The position numbers were made by a program, and so were the translations under genes. Shown here piece after piece: positions 6,102 through 14,992 of a DNA stretch of 44,119 nt. This DNA comes from Bacillota bacterium (GTDB lineage: Bacteria > Bacillota > Clostridia > Christensenellales > CAG-138), in the NCBI GenBank assembly GCA_023399275.1, contig JAEWQH010000060.1:1-44119 (forward strand), given 5' to 3'. Numbering within the stretch: position 1 is the first letter of the stretch; the number at the start of each line of letters is the position of its first letter. The notes under the pieces are model-generated. The model ran no database searches, was not told the origin of the DNA, and saw only the letters and a program-made list of their open reading frames with translations.

Positions 6102-6545
6102 TTACCCTACGATCACCGTGCCGTCCGGGTGGACCTCGATCGGCGCGCCGGTCTGCACATAGGCGAGAAACTCCTCGCCGAGCGTGTCTACAACCGGCAT
6201 GGACACATCGGTCCAGACATCCGCAAGGATCGCGCCCGCCGCGGCAAGCGAGTCGATGGGCTTGGAGAAGAGCAGGCATGCGGGCTGCTGGCCCAGCGCC
6301 GCAGCGCAATAGAGCACCATGCCGCCCGTGGTGGATCCGATCGTCTGCGGCAGGCAGAGCGCCGCGCCGTGCATCGGTTTTTCATAGATATCCGGGTTGT
6401 TCTGGTCAGAGCATTTTGCGCTCTTATCCTTGAACATCAGCGCTTTTTGGAAGCTCGCCAGCGTGTTGAACCCCTGTCTTGAAACAAGCGCCCCCGCCTT
6501 TGCGCTGCCGGGGACGACCGCGCGCCCATGAAACGTCTTCGCCAT
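6102..6545 (-). CDS. Aconitase X small subunit (swivelling domain, DUF126)
   Basis: 147 residues from ATG 6545, behind AAGGGGGC and one base after the stop of the large-subunit gene (TGATATG). The family swivel domain is recognised by FHGRAVVPGSAKAGALVS at the start and the PQTIGSTTGG loop, whose conserved serine region helps form the active site with the large subunit. AcnX enzymes are Fe-S dehydratases: the archaeal two-subunit form acts on phosphomevalonate, and bacterial forms act on cis-3-hydroxyproline. Which substrate applies here cannot be read from sequence. Confidence 0.85.
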   Translation of the reverse strand: MAKTFHGRAVVPGSAKAGALVSRQGFNTLASFQKALMFKDKSAKCSDQNNPDIYEKPMHGAALCLPQTIGSTTGGMVLYCAAALGQQPACLLFSKPIDSLAAAGAILADVWTDVSMPVVDTLGEEFLAYVQTGAPIEVHPDGTVIVG

Positions 6546-6546
6546 A

Positions 6547-7824
6547 TCAGTTGCCCCCTTTCGAGAGGATACGCAGTATCTCCGCATCCGTGTAGTACCG
6601 CGCGGAGGTGTAGGTGCGCAGCTTGTTGCTGTTGGTCACCACCGGCATCTTGCCGCAGAGCGGATTGTTCATGTACATCAGCGGGCAGATGTAGGAGAGG
6701 ATGACGCCCATGCCGGTCAGCTTTTGATAATCCGGCGTCTTCTCAAACTCCCGCTGTACGGCGACGGGCGAGGTGAACACCGTCGGCACGGCGACCTTTG
6801 TGCGGCCTTCCTTTGCGAGGGCATCGGCAAGCGCCGCCGTCCAGTCGTGCAGCTGCTTGAGCGAAAGATGCGGGCAGCCGACGAAGCAGAGCTTCGGATC
6901 GGCATCCGGATTCTTCCACATGACGGGATAGCTCTCCTTTACGCGCGCAAGCTCCGCGTCGTCTATGACGTAGGTCTTTGCGCCCGCGGCGATAAGCGAC
7001 TCGCCCAGCTCGACGGCTTCCGGCGTAAGTCCCTCGATGTGGTAGAGCCCAACGGCGCCGTTGCTGGCCGTCGCCGCGCCGAAGTCCTTGAGGTATGCCG
7101 TCGCGTCGTCGCCAAGCGCTGTTCCGATGAACTGCGTCAGCCCGCGCACAAACGGCACATCCTCCATCACCTTCATGCCGATGGCGCTGCCAAGGATCTG
7201 CGCCTCCGGCTTCGTCGTTGTTTTGACCTCGATGACCCAGGTCGCCTTGCGGCCCTCGTCCGTCAGGAGGCCGAAGCAGGGCACGTACCCCGCGATGCTG
7301 CCGAAGAGCTCGAGGATGCCGCTGTTGCGGTTGCAGCGCGCGCCAAGTACGCTGTTTGCGTAGACCACCGCGCTGCTCTCCGCCCAGCTGAGCACATCGC
7401 CTTTGCCCGGTTTATTACCCACCTGGTCGAGATAGCAGGCGCAGGTGAAGGAGTCGTCGTCGAGCAGGCCGAGCGTTTGCAGCTGCTTTTCATAGTCCGT
7501 CTGCTTGGAGTACATCACCTTGAAAAACAGATCCTGCAGCAGGTTCTTCGGCACATTCGGATCCAGCGGACGCGGGTCGGCGGTGAACTTTTGCCCCGAG
7601 AGCACGCCGCTGTCGATGAGCTGCTCCATCAGTGTGTAGACCGGCTTCATCACGGAGAGGCCGAAGCTTGTAACCAAGTGTCCGCAGCCGCCTGTTACAG
7701 GCACCATCTTTTCAGCGCCGAAGGTCTCGCCATACATCACGAGGGTCTTCATGACCTTCGCCATGGTTTCGCCCTTTTCGCCGTTGAGCATCGCCTGTTG
7801 TTCAGGCGTGAGCACCATAGCCAT
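6547..7824 (-). CDS. Aconitase X large (catalytic) subunit, DUF521
   Basis: 425-residue catalytic subunit of an AcnX hydro-lyase. The N-terminal LTPEQQAMLNGEKGETMAKV and GGCGHLVTSFG are typical of the family. Conserved cysteines that could hold the Fe-S cluster appear at GARCNRNSG, VGCPHLS and YICPLMYMNNPLCG. The start at 7824 follows AAGGAGG by eight bases; that site overlaps the reductase stop, so the three genes (reductase, large, small) form a tight operon. Separate subunits resemble the archaeal-type arrangement. No mevalonate-pathway gene is nearby, so the phosphomevalonate role is not supported here. Confidence 0.87.
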   Translation of the reverse strand: MAMVLTPEQQAMLNGEKGETMAKVMKTLVMYGETFGAEKMVPVTGGCGHLVTSFGLSVMKPVYTLMEQLIDSGVLSGQKFTADPRPLDPNVPKNLLQDLFFKVMYSKQTDYEKQLQTLGLLDDDSFTCACYLDQVGNKPGKGDVLSWAESSAVVYANSVLGARCNRNSGILELFGSIAGYVPCFGLLTDEGRKATWVIEVKTTTKPEAQILGSAIGMKVMEDVPFVRGLTQFIGTALGDDATAYLKDFGAATASNGAVGLYHIEGLTPEAVELGESLIAAGAKTYVIDDAELARVKESYPVMWKNPDADPKLCFVGCPHLSLKQLHDWTAALADALAKEGRTKVAVPTVFTSPVAVQREFEKTPDYQKLTGMGVILSYICPLMYMNNPLCGKMPVVTNSNKLRTYTSARYYTDAEILRILSKGGN

Positions 7825-7838
7825 ATGTGTCGCCTCCT

Positions 7839-10121
7839 TTATATCCGCGTGGAGAGCGCGTAGGCAGAGCGGCAGGCTTCCAGCACGCGCCCGGCTGCGA
7901 AGCTGTCGCCGAGGTTATACAGCTCCGGCGCAACCAGTTCCTTCTGTCCCTCGAGATAGGCCGCGTCGTCCGGCTTGCCGCCCATGGCGAGGATGACGAG
8001 GTCCGCGTCCAGCGCAACGCGCTTGGGTTCGTTGCCGAGCTTCGGCGCGAGCGGGTTCTCGATGTTCTCCGGCAGGATGGGTTGCCATGTGTTGTATGGA
8101 TTCGGCACGTTCTTATGCGTATTTTGCTCGATGATGACGTGGCTTTCGTCAAACTCCTTCACGGTCGCGCAGTTGAGCAGCTCCACGCCCTGATCCTGCA
8201 GGTAATGGATGATGTGCCCGCGGTTTGCCGTGCAGGTGCCCTTCATAAAGTGCGGAAGCATCTCGACAACCTTCACCTTGCGCCCGTCCTTTTCGTAGGC
8301 GAGCCAGTAGGCGGTTTCGCAGCCGACCACGCCGCCGCCGACGATGACGATGTTCTTCGCGTCGCCCAGCAGATTGTCGTCCTGCAGCAGGTCCGTGGCT
8401 TCGACATGATGGATCTTCTCCAGTCCCGGAAACTTCAGCGTGCCGCTGCGCGTGCCGATGGCGTAGATCACGGCGTCATAGTGCTTCTCCTTGAGCATCT
8501 GCGTATTGGCCTCCGTGCCAAAGAACACCTTGAGGTCGTATGCTTCCTGCGCGGCGGCAAGCTCGCTCTCCAAATACTTCAGATAGTTTCGGATGTCAAA
8601 CTTGATGCGCGGCACGCTGCCGGGCACGATCTTTCCGCCGATCTTGTCCGTCTTTTCGTAGAGCTCCACCTGGTGACCGCGCCGTGCGGCCATCGTGGCA
8701 AAGAGCACGCCTGCCGGGCCGGCGCCGACGACCGCGATGCGCTTTTTGACCTCGGCGGGAGCGATCGCCTCTGGCATGACATCCTCAAAGCCCGAGCGTG
8801 GGTTGACCGCGCACTGCGGATGTCCGCCATCCACAAACTCGTTGATGCAGCCTTCCTGGCAGCCGATGCAGGGCCGGATCTGGGCGACCTTGCCGGCGAA
8901 CGCCTTATTCGGCCAGTCCGGATCCGCCAGCAGCGGGCGGCCGAGCATGACCATGTCGCACATTCCGTCCCGAAGGGCCTTCTCAGCGAGGTCGGGGTAT
9001 CCGAGCTTGCCGACGCCTACGACGGGGACGGGCACGCCCGCGTTGCTGACGATGTTGAGCGCCTCAAAGCGCTCCTTGACCAGCCGGCTCACGTCGAGGA
9101 AGCAGCCGGCCGGCATGCCGGCCGGGGGATGCGGGAGCCACCAGTTGTCGTAGCAGCCGAGGTCTACGTCGAACATGTCCACGCCTGCTTTGACAAGGTT
9201 GACCATATAGTCGAGCGTCTGCTCCACGGTGCGCCCGTTTTTGAATTTTTTGAGCGCGGGGATATCCATGCCCTTCTCGCCATAGGTTTCGTTGAGTGCC
9301 AGCGAGAGGTCGATTCGGTACATGATGGGGTACTTCGGCCCGCCGCGGCGGCGCATCTCTTTGACGATGTCGATGCCGAAGCGCTGCCAGTCGGCATACT
9401 TGCCGATCTTGCGGCGGTTGAAGGCGGGGTTGGTCAGCTGCTCGAGCAGGTAGCCCTCGTGCCCGTGCAGATAGACGCCGTCGAGTCCCGCGGCCTTGGC
9501 ATCCGCCGTCGCCTGACCCGCGTTTTTGATGATCTTGTGCAGTTGGCCGCCGGTGAGCGGCATGCAGGGGATCTCAGGAATGTAGAAGTTGGGGTTGAGC
9601 GAAGCGGAGACGGGGAACTTCAGCTGCGTGATCAGGCACTGTGGGTTGCCCACGCGGCCGAGGCCCGGCGTGAGCTGAACGAAGATGCGCGCGCCGTAGT
9701 TGTGGCAGCCCTGCGCGAGGTCGCGCCAGCCGGAGAATACCGTTCGGCTGCGGTCGATGCGCGGGAAGTACGACAACCCGCCCAGCTCGGTGATGGAGTG
9801 GTCGATGCCGTGGCTGATGGGGATGAGTCCCGTCGTGATCAGGCCGGTGCCGCCCTTTGCGCGCGCAAAGAAATACTGCAGCATCTTCGCGTTGGGGCGT
9901 CCCGTTTCCTCCGCCATGTCGATGTTGCCCATCGGCGCCATGACGATGCGGTTTTTGATGGTCAGACTGTTGACGCGGATGGGGGAGAAGAGCTTCTCAT
10001 ACGGGTAGAGCGTGCTCGTCATGTCCGCCGATCCGCCTGCGCGGTTGTAGTTGTCCGGCGCGCAGACCCAGTTTCCGTAGCTGTCGATCAGCTGCTGTAC
10101 AAATGCATCTTTCTTCAACAT
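7839..10121 (-). CDS. Old yellow enzyme-type NADH:flavin/enoate reductase with Fe-S and FAD domains
   Basis: 760 residues, multidomain like 2,4-dienoyl-CoA reductase, trimethylamine dehydrogenase and clostridial enoate/BaiCD-type reductases. An FMN TIM barrel begins at about residue 43 (LFSPIRVNSLTIKNRIVMAPM). The [4Fe-4S] site is CIGCQEGC with a further Cys in HPQCAVNP (about 417-436). A FAD-binding GAGPAG lies at about 463 and a second dinucleotide fold GGGVVG at about 597. It is longer than the usual 640-680 residues because of about 40 extra N-terminal residues and extra sequence near the C-terminus. It is the first gene of the operon with aconitase X, suggesting a C=C bond formed by dehydration is then reduced. 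The substrate is unknown. Confidence 0.88.
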   Translation of the reverse strand: MLKKDAFVQQLIDSYGNWVCAPDNYNRAGGSADMTSTLYPYEKLFSPIRVNSLTIKNRIVMAPMGNIDMAEETGRPNAKMLQYFFARAKGGTGLITTGLIPISHGIDHSITELGGLSYFPRIDRSRTVFSGWRDLAQGCHNYGARIFVQLTPGLGRVGNPQCLITQLKFPVSASLNPNFYIPEIPCMPLTGGQLHKIIKNAGQATADAKAAGLDGVYLHGHEGYLLEQLTNPAFNRRKIGKYADWQRFGIDIVKEMRRRGGPKYPIMYRIDLSLALNETYGEKGMDIPALKKFKNGRTVEQTLDYMVNLVKAGVDMFDVDLGCYDNWWLPHPPAGMPAGCFLDVSRLVKERFEALNIVSNAGVPVPVVGVGKLGYPDLAEKALRDGMCDMVMLGRPLLADPDWPNKAFAGKVAQIRPCIGCQEGCINEFVDGGHPQCAVNPRSGFEDVMPEAIAPAEVKKRIAVVGAGPAGVLFATMAARRGHQVELYEKTDKIGGKIVPGSVPRIKFDIRNYLKYLESELAAAQEAYDLKVFFGTEANTQMLKEKHYDAVIYAIGTRSGTLKFPGLEKIHHVEATDLLQDDNLLGDAKNIVIVGGGVVGCETAYWLAYEKDGRKVKVVEMLPHFMKGTCTANRGHIIHYLQDQGVELLNCATVKEFDESHVIIEQNTHKNVPNPYNTWQPILPENIENPLAPKLGNEPKRVALDADLVILAMGGKPDDAAYLEGQKELVAPELYNLGDSFAAGRVLEACRSAYALSTRI

Positions 10122-10181
10122 TTGCCTTCCTCGCTTTCGATGTGGTGATCCAAAGAAATCAGTGATGTGTTATCGATTTAT

Positions 10182-10210
10182 ATGATAGCAAATCGCAGGC
10201 GCAGCGTCAA
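10182..10210 (-). promoter_or_regulatory. Promoter of the reductase-AcnX operon
   Basis: Minus strand TTGACG (10210-10205), 17-base spacer, TATCAT (10187-10182). Predicted start near 10175, about 55 bases before the reductase ATG. No clear operator palindrome or riboswitch was seen in the leader. Confidence 0.75.
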
Positions 10211-10301
10211 TTCACCAGTGCATTTTTGCGGCAATATTGAACTGTGCGTAGCAAAATAAAGCGCAAATAGCCGGTTGGCATTTGGTTTTTTGACGAATCG
10301 A

Positions 10302-10310
10302 TGGTATAAT
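10302..10310 (+). promoter_or_regulatory. Extended -10 promoter of the DUF512 gene
   Basis: TGGTATAAT is an extended -10 (TGn plus a perfect TATAAT at 10305-10310). No good -35 stands at 16-18 bases. The -10 ends only six bases before the first plausible ATG at 10317, so the transcript would start at or within the start codon region. Confidence 0.6.
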
Positions 10311-10316
10311 GCAATC

Positions 10317-11630
10317 ATGGAAAGTATGCGTAGAAGAGAGCAGATCATCAGCGATGTGCTGCCCGGTTCCCCGGCGGATCGCGCCGGGTTGCGGCGGGGC
10401 GACACGCTGCTTTCTATAGACGGCGAGCCGGTCGTCGATCTCGTGGACTACGAGCACCTGACGGCGGGGGAGCGGCTGACGCTGGAGGTTCGAAAGGAAA
10501 GCGGCCAAAGGGAGAGCATCGAGCTGGAGAAGGACGATTACGAGCCGCTCGGCCTGTCGTTTGCCACGAGCCTGATGGACCGGATGCGCACCTGCAAAAA
10601 CCACTGTGTATTCTGCTTTATCGACCAGATGCCAAAGGGCGGCAGAACCAGCCTGCACGTCAAGGACGACGACTGGCGCATGTCCTTTATCATGGGCAAC
10701 TATGTGACGCTGACCAATCTGGACGAGCGCGAACTGAGCCGGATCATCCGCCGCCGTGTCAGCCCATTGTACGTGTCGCTGCACGCAAGCGACCCGGCCG
10801 TGCGCCGGGCGATGATGAAAAATCCCCACGCGGGCGAGATCGTGCCGCAGTTGAAGCGCCTGGCAGACGCGGGGCTGCGGTTCCATCTGCAGATCGTGCT
10901 CTGCCCGGGGATCAACGACGGGGATGTGCTGCGCCGCTCGATCGACGACATGCTCGCGCTCCACCCGCAGGCGCAATCGCTTGCTATCGTGCCGGTTGGG
11001 CTGACGCGGCATCGGGACGGGCTCTCGCCTCTGCGCACGTTTACGCCCGCGGAAGCGGAGGAGACGATCGACGAGATCGAAGCGCGCCAGCGCGAGATCC
11101 TCCGAAAACACGGCACGCGCTTCGTATTCCTTGCGGACGAGTGGTATACGCTCTGCGGTAGAACGCTGCCTGCATACGACGATTACGAAGGGTTTCCCCA
11201 GATCGAAAACGGCGTGGGGCTGCTGCGCCTGTTTGAGGGCGAGATGCTCTATGCGCTGGAGGAGCGGCGGCCGCTCAAGCAGCCGAAACGCTTTCTGGCG
11301 GCAGGCGGCACCTCGGCGCACGCGTTTTTTGCGGAATCGTACAAGCAGCTGCTGCCCTACGGCGTTACGCTGGAGGTGCGCGCGATCCGAAACCGTTTCT
11401 TTGGCGAGAGCGTCACCGTGGGCGGCCTGATCACGGGCGGGGACCTCGTGGAGCAGCTCAAGGGAGAGGATTTCGGGCGTGCGCTGCTCATCCCCAGGGC
11501 GATGCTCAAAGCGGACGAGGCGCTCTTTCTCGACGGCATGAGCAAGGCGGAGGCGGAGGCGGCGCTTGGCACGCGGATCATCCCCATAGCGGGCGGGGAA
11601 GAGCTCGTGGAGACCATTTTTTCGGAGTAA
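10317..11630 (+). CDS. DUF512/PDZ radical SAM protein (TIGR03279-type)
   Basis: About 437 residues. An N-terminal PDZ-like domain (ISDVLPGSPADRAGLRRGD...) is followed by a radical SAM domain with the cluster motif CKNHCVFCFIDQMPKG (C-x3-C-x2-C) and the C-terminal DUF512 region including FLADEWYTLCGRTLP. The family is widespread in Clostridia and Cyanobacteria and of unknown function, and it commonly sits before der. Start choice is uncertain: ATG 10317 or 10326, neither with a good ribosome binding site, while the upstream in-frame ATG at 10275 lies before the promoter. A leaderless mRNA is possible. Confidence 0.88.
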   Translation: MESMRRREQIISDVLPGSPADRAGLRRGDTLLSIDGEPVVDLVDYEHLTAGERLTLEVRKESGQRESIELEKDDYEPLGLSFATSLMDRMRTCKNHCVFCFIDQMPKGGRTSLHVKDDDWRMSFIMGNYVTLTNLDERELSRIIRRRVSPLYVSLHASDPAVRRAMMKNPHAGEIVPQLKRLADAGLRFHLQIVLCPGINDGDVLRRSIDDMLALHPQAQSLAIVPVGLTRHRDGLSPLRTFTPAEAEETIDEIEARQREILRKHGTRFVFLADEWYTLCGRTLPAYDDYEGFPQIENGVGLLRLFEGEMLYALEERRPLKQPKRFLAAGGTSAHAFFAESYKQLLPYGVTLEVRAIRNRFFGESVTVGGLITGGDLVEQLKGEDFGRALLIPRAMLKADEALFLDGMSKAEAEAALGTRIIPIAGGEELVETIFSE

Positions 11631-11697
11631 GGGTAACCGCCGCGGCGACTTGCCGCGACAGATCAATATACGCCGCCTGGCGGCAGCAGGAGAACAC

Positions 11698-13026
11698 ATG
11701 AAAAAACCATTGGTGGCGATCGTCGGCCGCCCGAACGTCGGCAAATCGACCCTTTTCAACCGCCTGATCGGGCGGCGCGTCGCAATTGTGGAGGATACGC
11801 CGGGCGTAACCCGCGATCGCATCTACCAGGATGCGGAGTGGCTCAACTATGCCTTTACGCTGATCGACACCGGCGGCATCGAGCCGGAAAGCGAGGATAT
11901 CATCCTCCAGCAGATGCGGCGGCAGGCGCAGCTTGCGATCGAGACCGCGGATGTGATCATCTTTCTGGCTGACGGCCGTGAGGGAATGACCGCCGCGGAT
12001 ATGGACGTGGCCGAGATGCTGCGTCGCTCGGCTAAGCCCGTTGTGCTCGCGGTCAACAAAGTGGACGCGCCGAAGTTTGAGGAAGCGAAGTACGAGTTTT
12101 ACGCACTGGGGCTTGGCGAGCCGCATACCATATCCTCCTCACAGGGGCTGGGGCTTGGCGACCTGCTCGACGCGGTTGTGAAGGATTTCCCAAAAGACGT
12201 CGACCAGGCGGACGCGGAGCGCGTGAATATCGCGGTCGTGGGCAAGCCAAACGTCGGCAAAAGCAGCCTCGTCAACGCGCTGCTGGGGGAGGAGCGCGCC
12301 ATCGTGAGCGACATCCCCGGCACGACGCGGGACTCCATCGACACGCCGTTTACGCGAAACGGGCGTGCGTATACGCTCGTGGACACCGCCGGGATTCGCA
12401 GGAAGCGCAGCGTGGAGGACGAGACCATCGAACGCTATAGCGTGATTCGCTCGCTTTCGGCGATCCGCCGGGCGGATGTGGTGCTGCTCGTCTGCGATGC
12501 AAGCCAGGGGCTGAGCGAGCAGGATGTTCGCATCGCAGGGTATGCGCACGAGGAAGGCAAGGCGAGCGTGCTGATCGTCAACAAATGGGACTTGGTCGAG
12601 AAGGACACCCACACGATGCACGCGTTTGAAAAAAGCCTTGGTGCGGATCTTGCGTTTATGAGCTATGTGCCGATGCTGTTCATCTCGGCGAAGACCGGAC
12701 AGCGCGTCGGAAAGGTGATGGAGCTTATCGACAAGGCATTTGAACAAGCGCGCCGCCGCATTCCGACGGGGCAGCTCAACGACGTCGTCAGCGAAGCGGT
12801 CATGATGAACGACCCGCCGAGCGACAAGGGGCGCACGCTGAAGATCTACTATGCCACGCAGGTCTCCGTGCAGCCGCCGACGTTTGTCATCTTCGTCAAC
12901 GATGCGCAGATCGTGCATTTTTCCTATGAGCGCTATCTGGAAAACTACTTCCGTAAATCGTTTGGTTTTGAGGGGACGCCGATCCGCATCTTCTTCCGCG
13001 AGCGCAAGAGGGAGAACGAAGCATGA
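11698..13026 (+). CDS. der: Ribosome biogenesis GTPase Der (EngA)
   Basis: Tandem-G-domain GTPase needed for 50S subunit maturation. Domain 1 shows GRPNVGKST, DTPGVTRD and NKVD; domain 2 shows GKPNVGKSS, DIPGTTRD, DTAGIRRK and NKWD. A C-terminal KH-like domain with YATQVSVQPPTFVIFVND completes it. Length is 442 residues. The start at 11698 is chosen because AGGAG lies six bases upstream and MKKPLVAIVGRPNVGKS is the normal N-terminus; the frame is open further upstream. Its stop overlaps plsY (ATGA). Confidence 0.97.
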   Translation: MKKPLVAIVGRPNVGKSTLFNRLIGRRVAIVEDTPGVTRDRIYQDAEWLNYAFTLIDTGGIEPESEDIILQQMRRQAQLAIETADVIIFLADGREGMTAADMDVAEMLRRSAKPVVLAVNKVDAPKFEEAKYEFYALGLGEPHTISSSQGLGLGDLLDAVVKDFPKDVDQADAERVNIAVVGKPNVGKSSLVNALLGEERAIVSDIPGTTRDSIDTPFTRNGRAYTLVDTAGIRRKRSVEDETIERYSVIRSLSAIRRADVVLLVCDASQGLSEQDVRIAGYAHEEGKASVLIVNKWDLVEKDTHTMHAFEKSLGADLAFMSYVPMLFISAKTGQRVGKVMELIDKAFEQARRRIPTGQLNDVVSEAVMMNDPPSDKGRTLKIYYATQVSVQPPTFVIFVNDAQIVHFSYERYLENYFRKSFGFEGTPIRIFFRERKRENEA

Positions 13027-13652
13027 CGTTTTCTAACGGGGCCTTTACGCTCACGGTCTGGTCCGCGCTTGCCTGCGCCGCCGTCGGATACTTGCTCGGC
13101 AATATTCAGACCGCCATCATCGTTAGCCGCGCGTACTATCACGACGACGTGCGAAACCATGGCAGCGGCAACGCGGGCAGCACCAATATGGTGCGCGTCT
13201 TCGGTTACGGACCGGGGGCGATCACGTTTGCCGGCGACTTCACCAAGGCGTTTCTTGGCGTGCTGTTTGGCCAGCTCATCTGCGGGCAGACCGGCGGCTA
13301 CATCGCGGGGTTCTTCGTCGTCATCGGTCACTGCTGGCCGATGTTCGCGGGGTTTCGCGGCGGCAAGGGCGTGGCTTCTTCCTACAGCGTTGCGCTGTTT
13401 ACGTTTCCGCTCGGCGCGCTCTGCGCCATCGCCATCGGCGGGGCGATTCTGCTGATGGACAAGAAGATGTCGATCATGTCGCTGACGGCCATGCTGCTCT
13501 TTTTCCTTTCTACGCTGATCTTCCGGCTGGGCGACGTGCCGCTGGTGGCGCTCGCCGGGCTACTGACGCTGGTCGTGTTTGTGCGGCATACGGACAACAT
13601 CCGCCGGCTGATCCACGGCCAGGAGCAGCGCCTGCGAAAAGAGGGCAAGTAA
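13023..13652 (+). CDS. plsY: Glycerol-3-phosphate acyltransferase PlsY
   Basis: Integral membrane enzyme that moves the acyl group from acyl-phosphate to glycerol-3-phosphate, the first step of phosphatidic acid synthesis. 209 residues, with about five hydrophobic segments. Three conserved family motifs are visible: GSGNAGSTN (residues about 43-51), the glycine-rich GGKGVASS and a HTDNIRRL end. It begins in an ATGA overlap with der, a gene order common in Clostridia. The C-terminal tail is basic. Confidence 0.95.
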   Translation: MTFSNGAFTLTVWSALACAAVGYLLGNIQTAIIVSRAYYHDDVRNHGSGNAGSTNMVRVFGYGPGAITFAGDFTKAFLGVLFGQLICGQTGGYIAGFFVVIGHCWPMFAGFRGGKGVASSYSVALFTFPLGALCAIAIGGAILLMDKKMSIMSLTAMLLFFLSTLIFRLGDVPLVALAGLLTLVVFVRHTDNIRRLIHGQEQRLRKEGK

Positions 13653-13678
13653 GAGTTGGCAACGATCCGGCGCAGTCA

Positions 13679-13718
13679 AAAACGCTTCTGCATTCTTTGA
13701 GGAACAGAAGCGTCTTTT
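13679..13718. terminator. Bidirectional terminator between plsY and dapB
   Basis: An ACGCTTCTG/CAGAAGCGT stem (13681-13713 region) has CTTTTG on the + side and AAAAA before it, which gives TTTTT on the minus strand. It can end both convergent transcripts. Confidence 0.8.
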
Positions 13719-13736
13719 GATGCCGCCTGAATGGGC

Positions 13737-14963
13737 TTATCCGATCTGGAACCGCTTGCGGATGGCGTCCGCCGCGCGCAGCGCATGCACGGTATCCACG
13801 CAGAATTCGATCCTGGTTTCGCTGGTGGTGATCAGCCAGATGTGGATGTTTTCCTTGCGCAGTGCGGAGAAGAGCTGCGACGCAACGCCGTGCTGCAGCG
13901 CCATGCCGGTGCCCTCGAGGGTGAGCTTGGTCAGGTCCGATCGGGTGCGGATGTTGCAGCCGTAGCCGTTTCGCGTGAGTTCGTTGATGGCGTTGAGCGC
14001 CTCGGAGAGATCGGCCTCGTTCAGCGAAAACCCGATGCTCAGGCTCTGTTCGTCCGGCTCGGAGCAGGCGATCATGTCCACAAACACCCCGTGCTCGGCG
14101 ATGACGTCGAACACGCGCGAGGCAAACGCATCCTCCTTGGCAAACGAGCGGATGATGACCGCAGCCTGGCTCTCGAGAGAGAAGAGGCGCGAGGCCGCGT
14201 CATGCTCCGCAACGACGTTTTGCATGTTGTACAGCCCGCTCTGCTTGCCGACAAGGAATTTCGCCGCGCGCAGCGCGCCCTGCGCAAAGACCTGCTTGCT
14301 AAACGCCCGGTGCGAAATCTCTATGATCTCGTCGTTGCCGATGAACTGCACCTGATGCTCGCCGACGACCGTCCCCCCGCGGACCGAGTGGATGCCGATC
14401 TCGTGCTCCGTACGCCGCTTGTTTTTTTCATGGCGGCCAAAGACGAGCTCCTCATCGTCCGGCGAAATGGAGGAGACGGCGTTTGCCAGCATCAGCGCGG
14501 TGCCGCTGGGGCTGTCCACCTTTTTGCGGTGGTGCGTCTCGATGATCTCCACGTCGAAACTGGCGCCGAGCGTCGAGGCGGCAAGCTGCACCAGCTGCAC
14601 CTGCAGGTTGACGCCGAGGGACATATTCCCCGTTTGAAACACTGCGATGCGGTCGGAAGCGGAGCGGAGCAGCTTGAGCTCACGCTCGCCGAGGCCGGTT
14701 GTGCCGATGACGGCCGGCAGTTTCTTCTCCAACGCGTAGCGCAGGATCTCCGGCGTGCTGGCAGGGATCGAAAAGTCGATGATCACATCCGCCCGCTCCT
14801 GTACCGCGTCGAGCGATTGGTAGACAGGGCAGGCGAACGCCTCGCCGCAGCCAAAGGGGTCCACACCTGCAACGGCGGAAAACGCGCCGTTCTGCGCTTG
14901 AATAGCGGCATACACGGCGCGCCCCATTTGACCGCAGATTCCGTTGATGATCACAGAAATCAT
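13737..14963 (-). CDS. dapB: 4-Hydroxy-tetrahydrodipicolinate reductase fused to an aspartokinase-type ACT pair
   Basis: Residues 1-251 are a complete DapB: NAD(P)H-binding GICGQMGRAV near the N-terminus, GTTG at 87-90, the catalytic ETHHRKKVDSPSGTA at 142-156, and the usual C-terminus GLYNMQNVV. DapB normally ends here at about 250 residues. Residues about 264-408 match the regulatory tail of aspartate kinase: a first ACT domain with FASRVFDVIAEHGVFVDMI and a second with GMALQHGVASQLFSAL followed by IHIWLITTSETRIEFCV. The enzyme reduces the product of DapA in the DAP/lysine pathway. The ACT pair probably binds an amino acid, perhaps lysine, for feedback control; that is inference. Last gene of asd-dapA-dapB; the start follows GGAGG. 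Confidence 0.93.
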   Translation of the reverse strand: MISVIINGICGQMGRAVYAAIQAQNGAFSAVAGVDPFGCGEAFACPVYQSLDAVQERADVIIDFSIPASTPEILRYALEKKLPAVIGTTGLGERELKLLRSASDRIAVFQTGNMSLGVNLQVQLVQLAASTLGASFDVEIIETHHRKKVDSPSGTALMLANAVSSISPDDEELVFGRHEKNKRRTEHEIGIHSVRGGTVVGEHQVQFIGNDEIIEISHRAFSKQVFAQGALRAAKFLVGKQSGLYNMQNVVAEHDAASRLFSLESQAAVIIRSFAKEDAFASRVFDVIAEHGVFVDMIACSEPDEQSLSIGFSLNEADLSEALNAINELTRNGYGCNIRTRSDLTKLTLEGTGMALQHGVASQLFSALRKENIHIWLITTSETRIEFCVDTVHALRAADAIRKRFQIG

Positions 14964-14992
14964 GTCAGTCCTCCAAGAAGGTTGGTTGTGCG

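Noticed and set aside
7827..10148. 773-codon + strand frame opposite the old yellow enzyme gene
   Set aside because: Composition is His/Arg/Val/Asp-rich without motifs, while the minus strand encodes a clear multidomain flavoenzyme.
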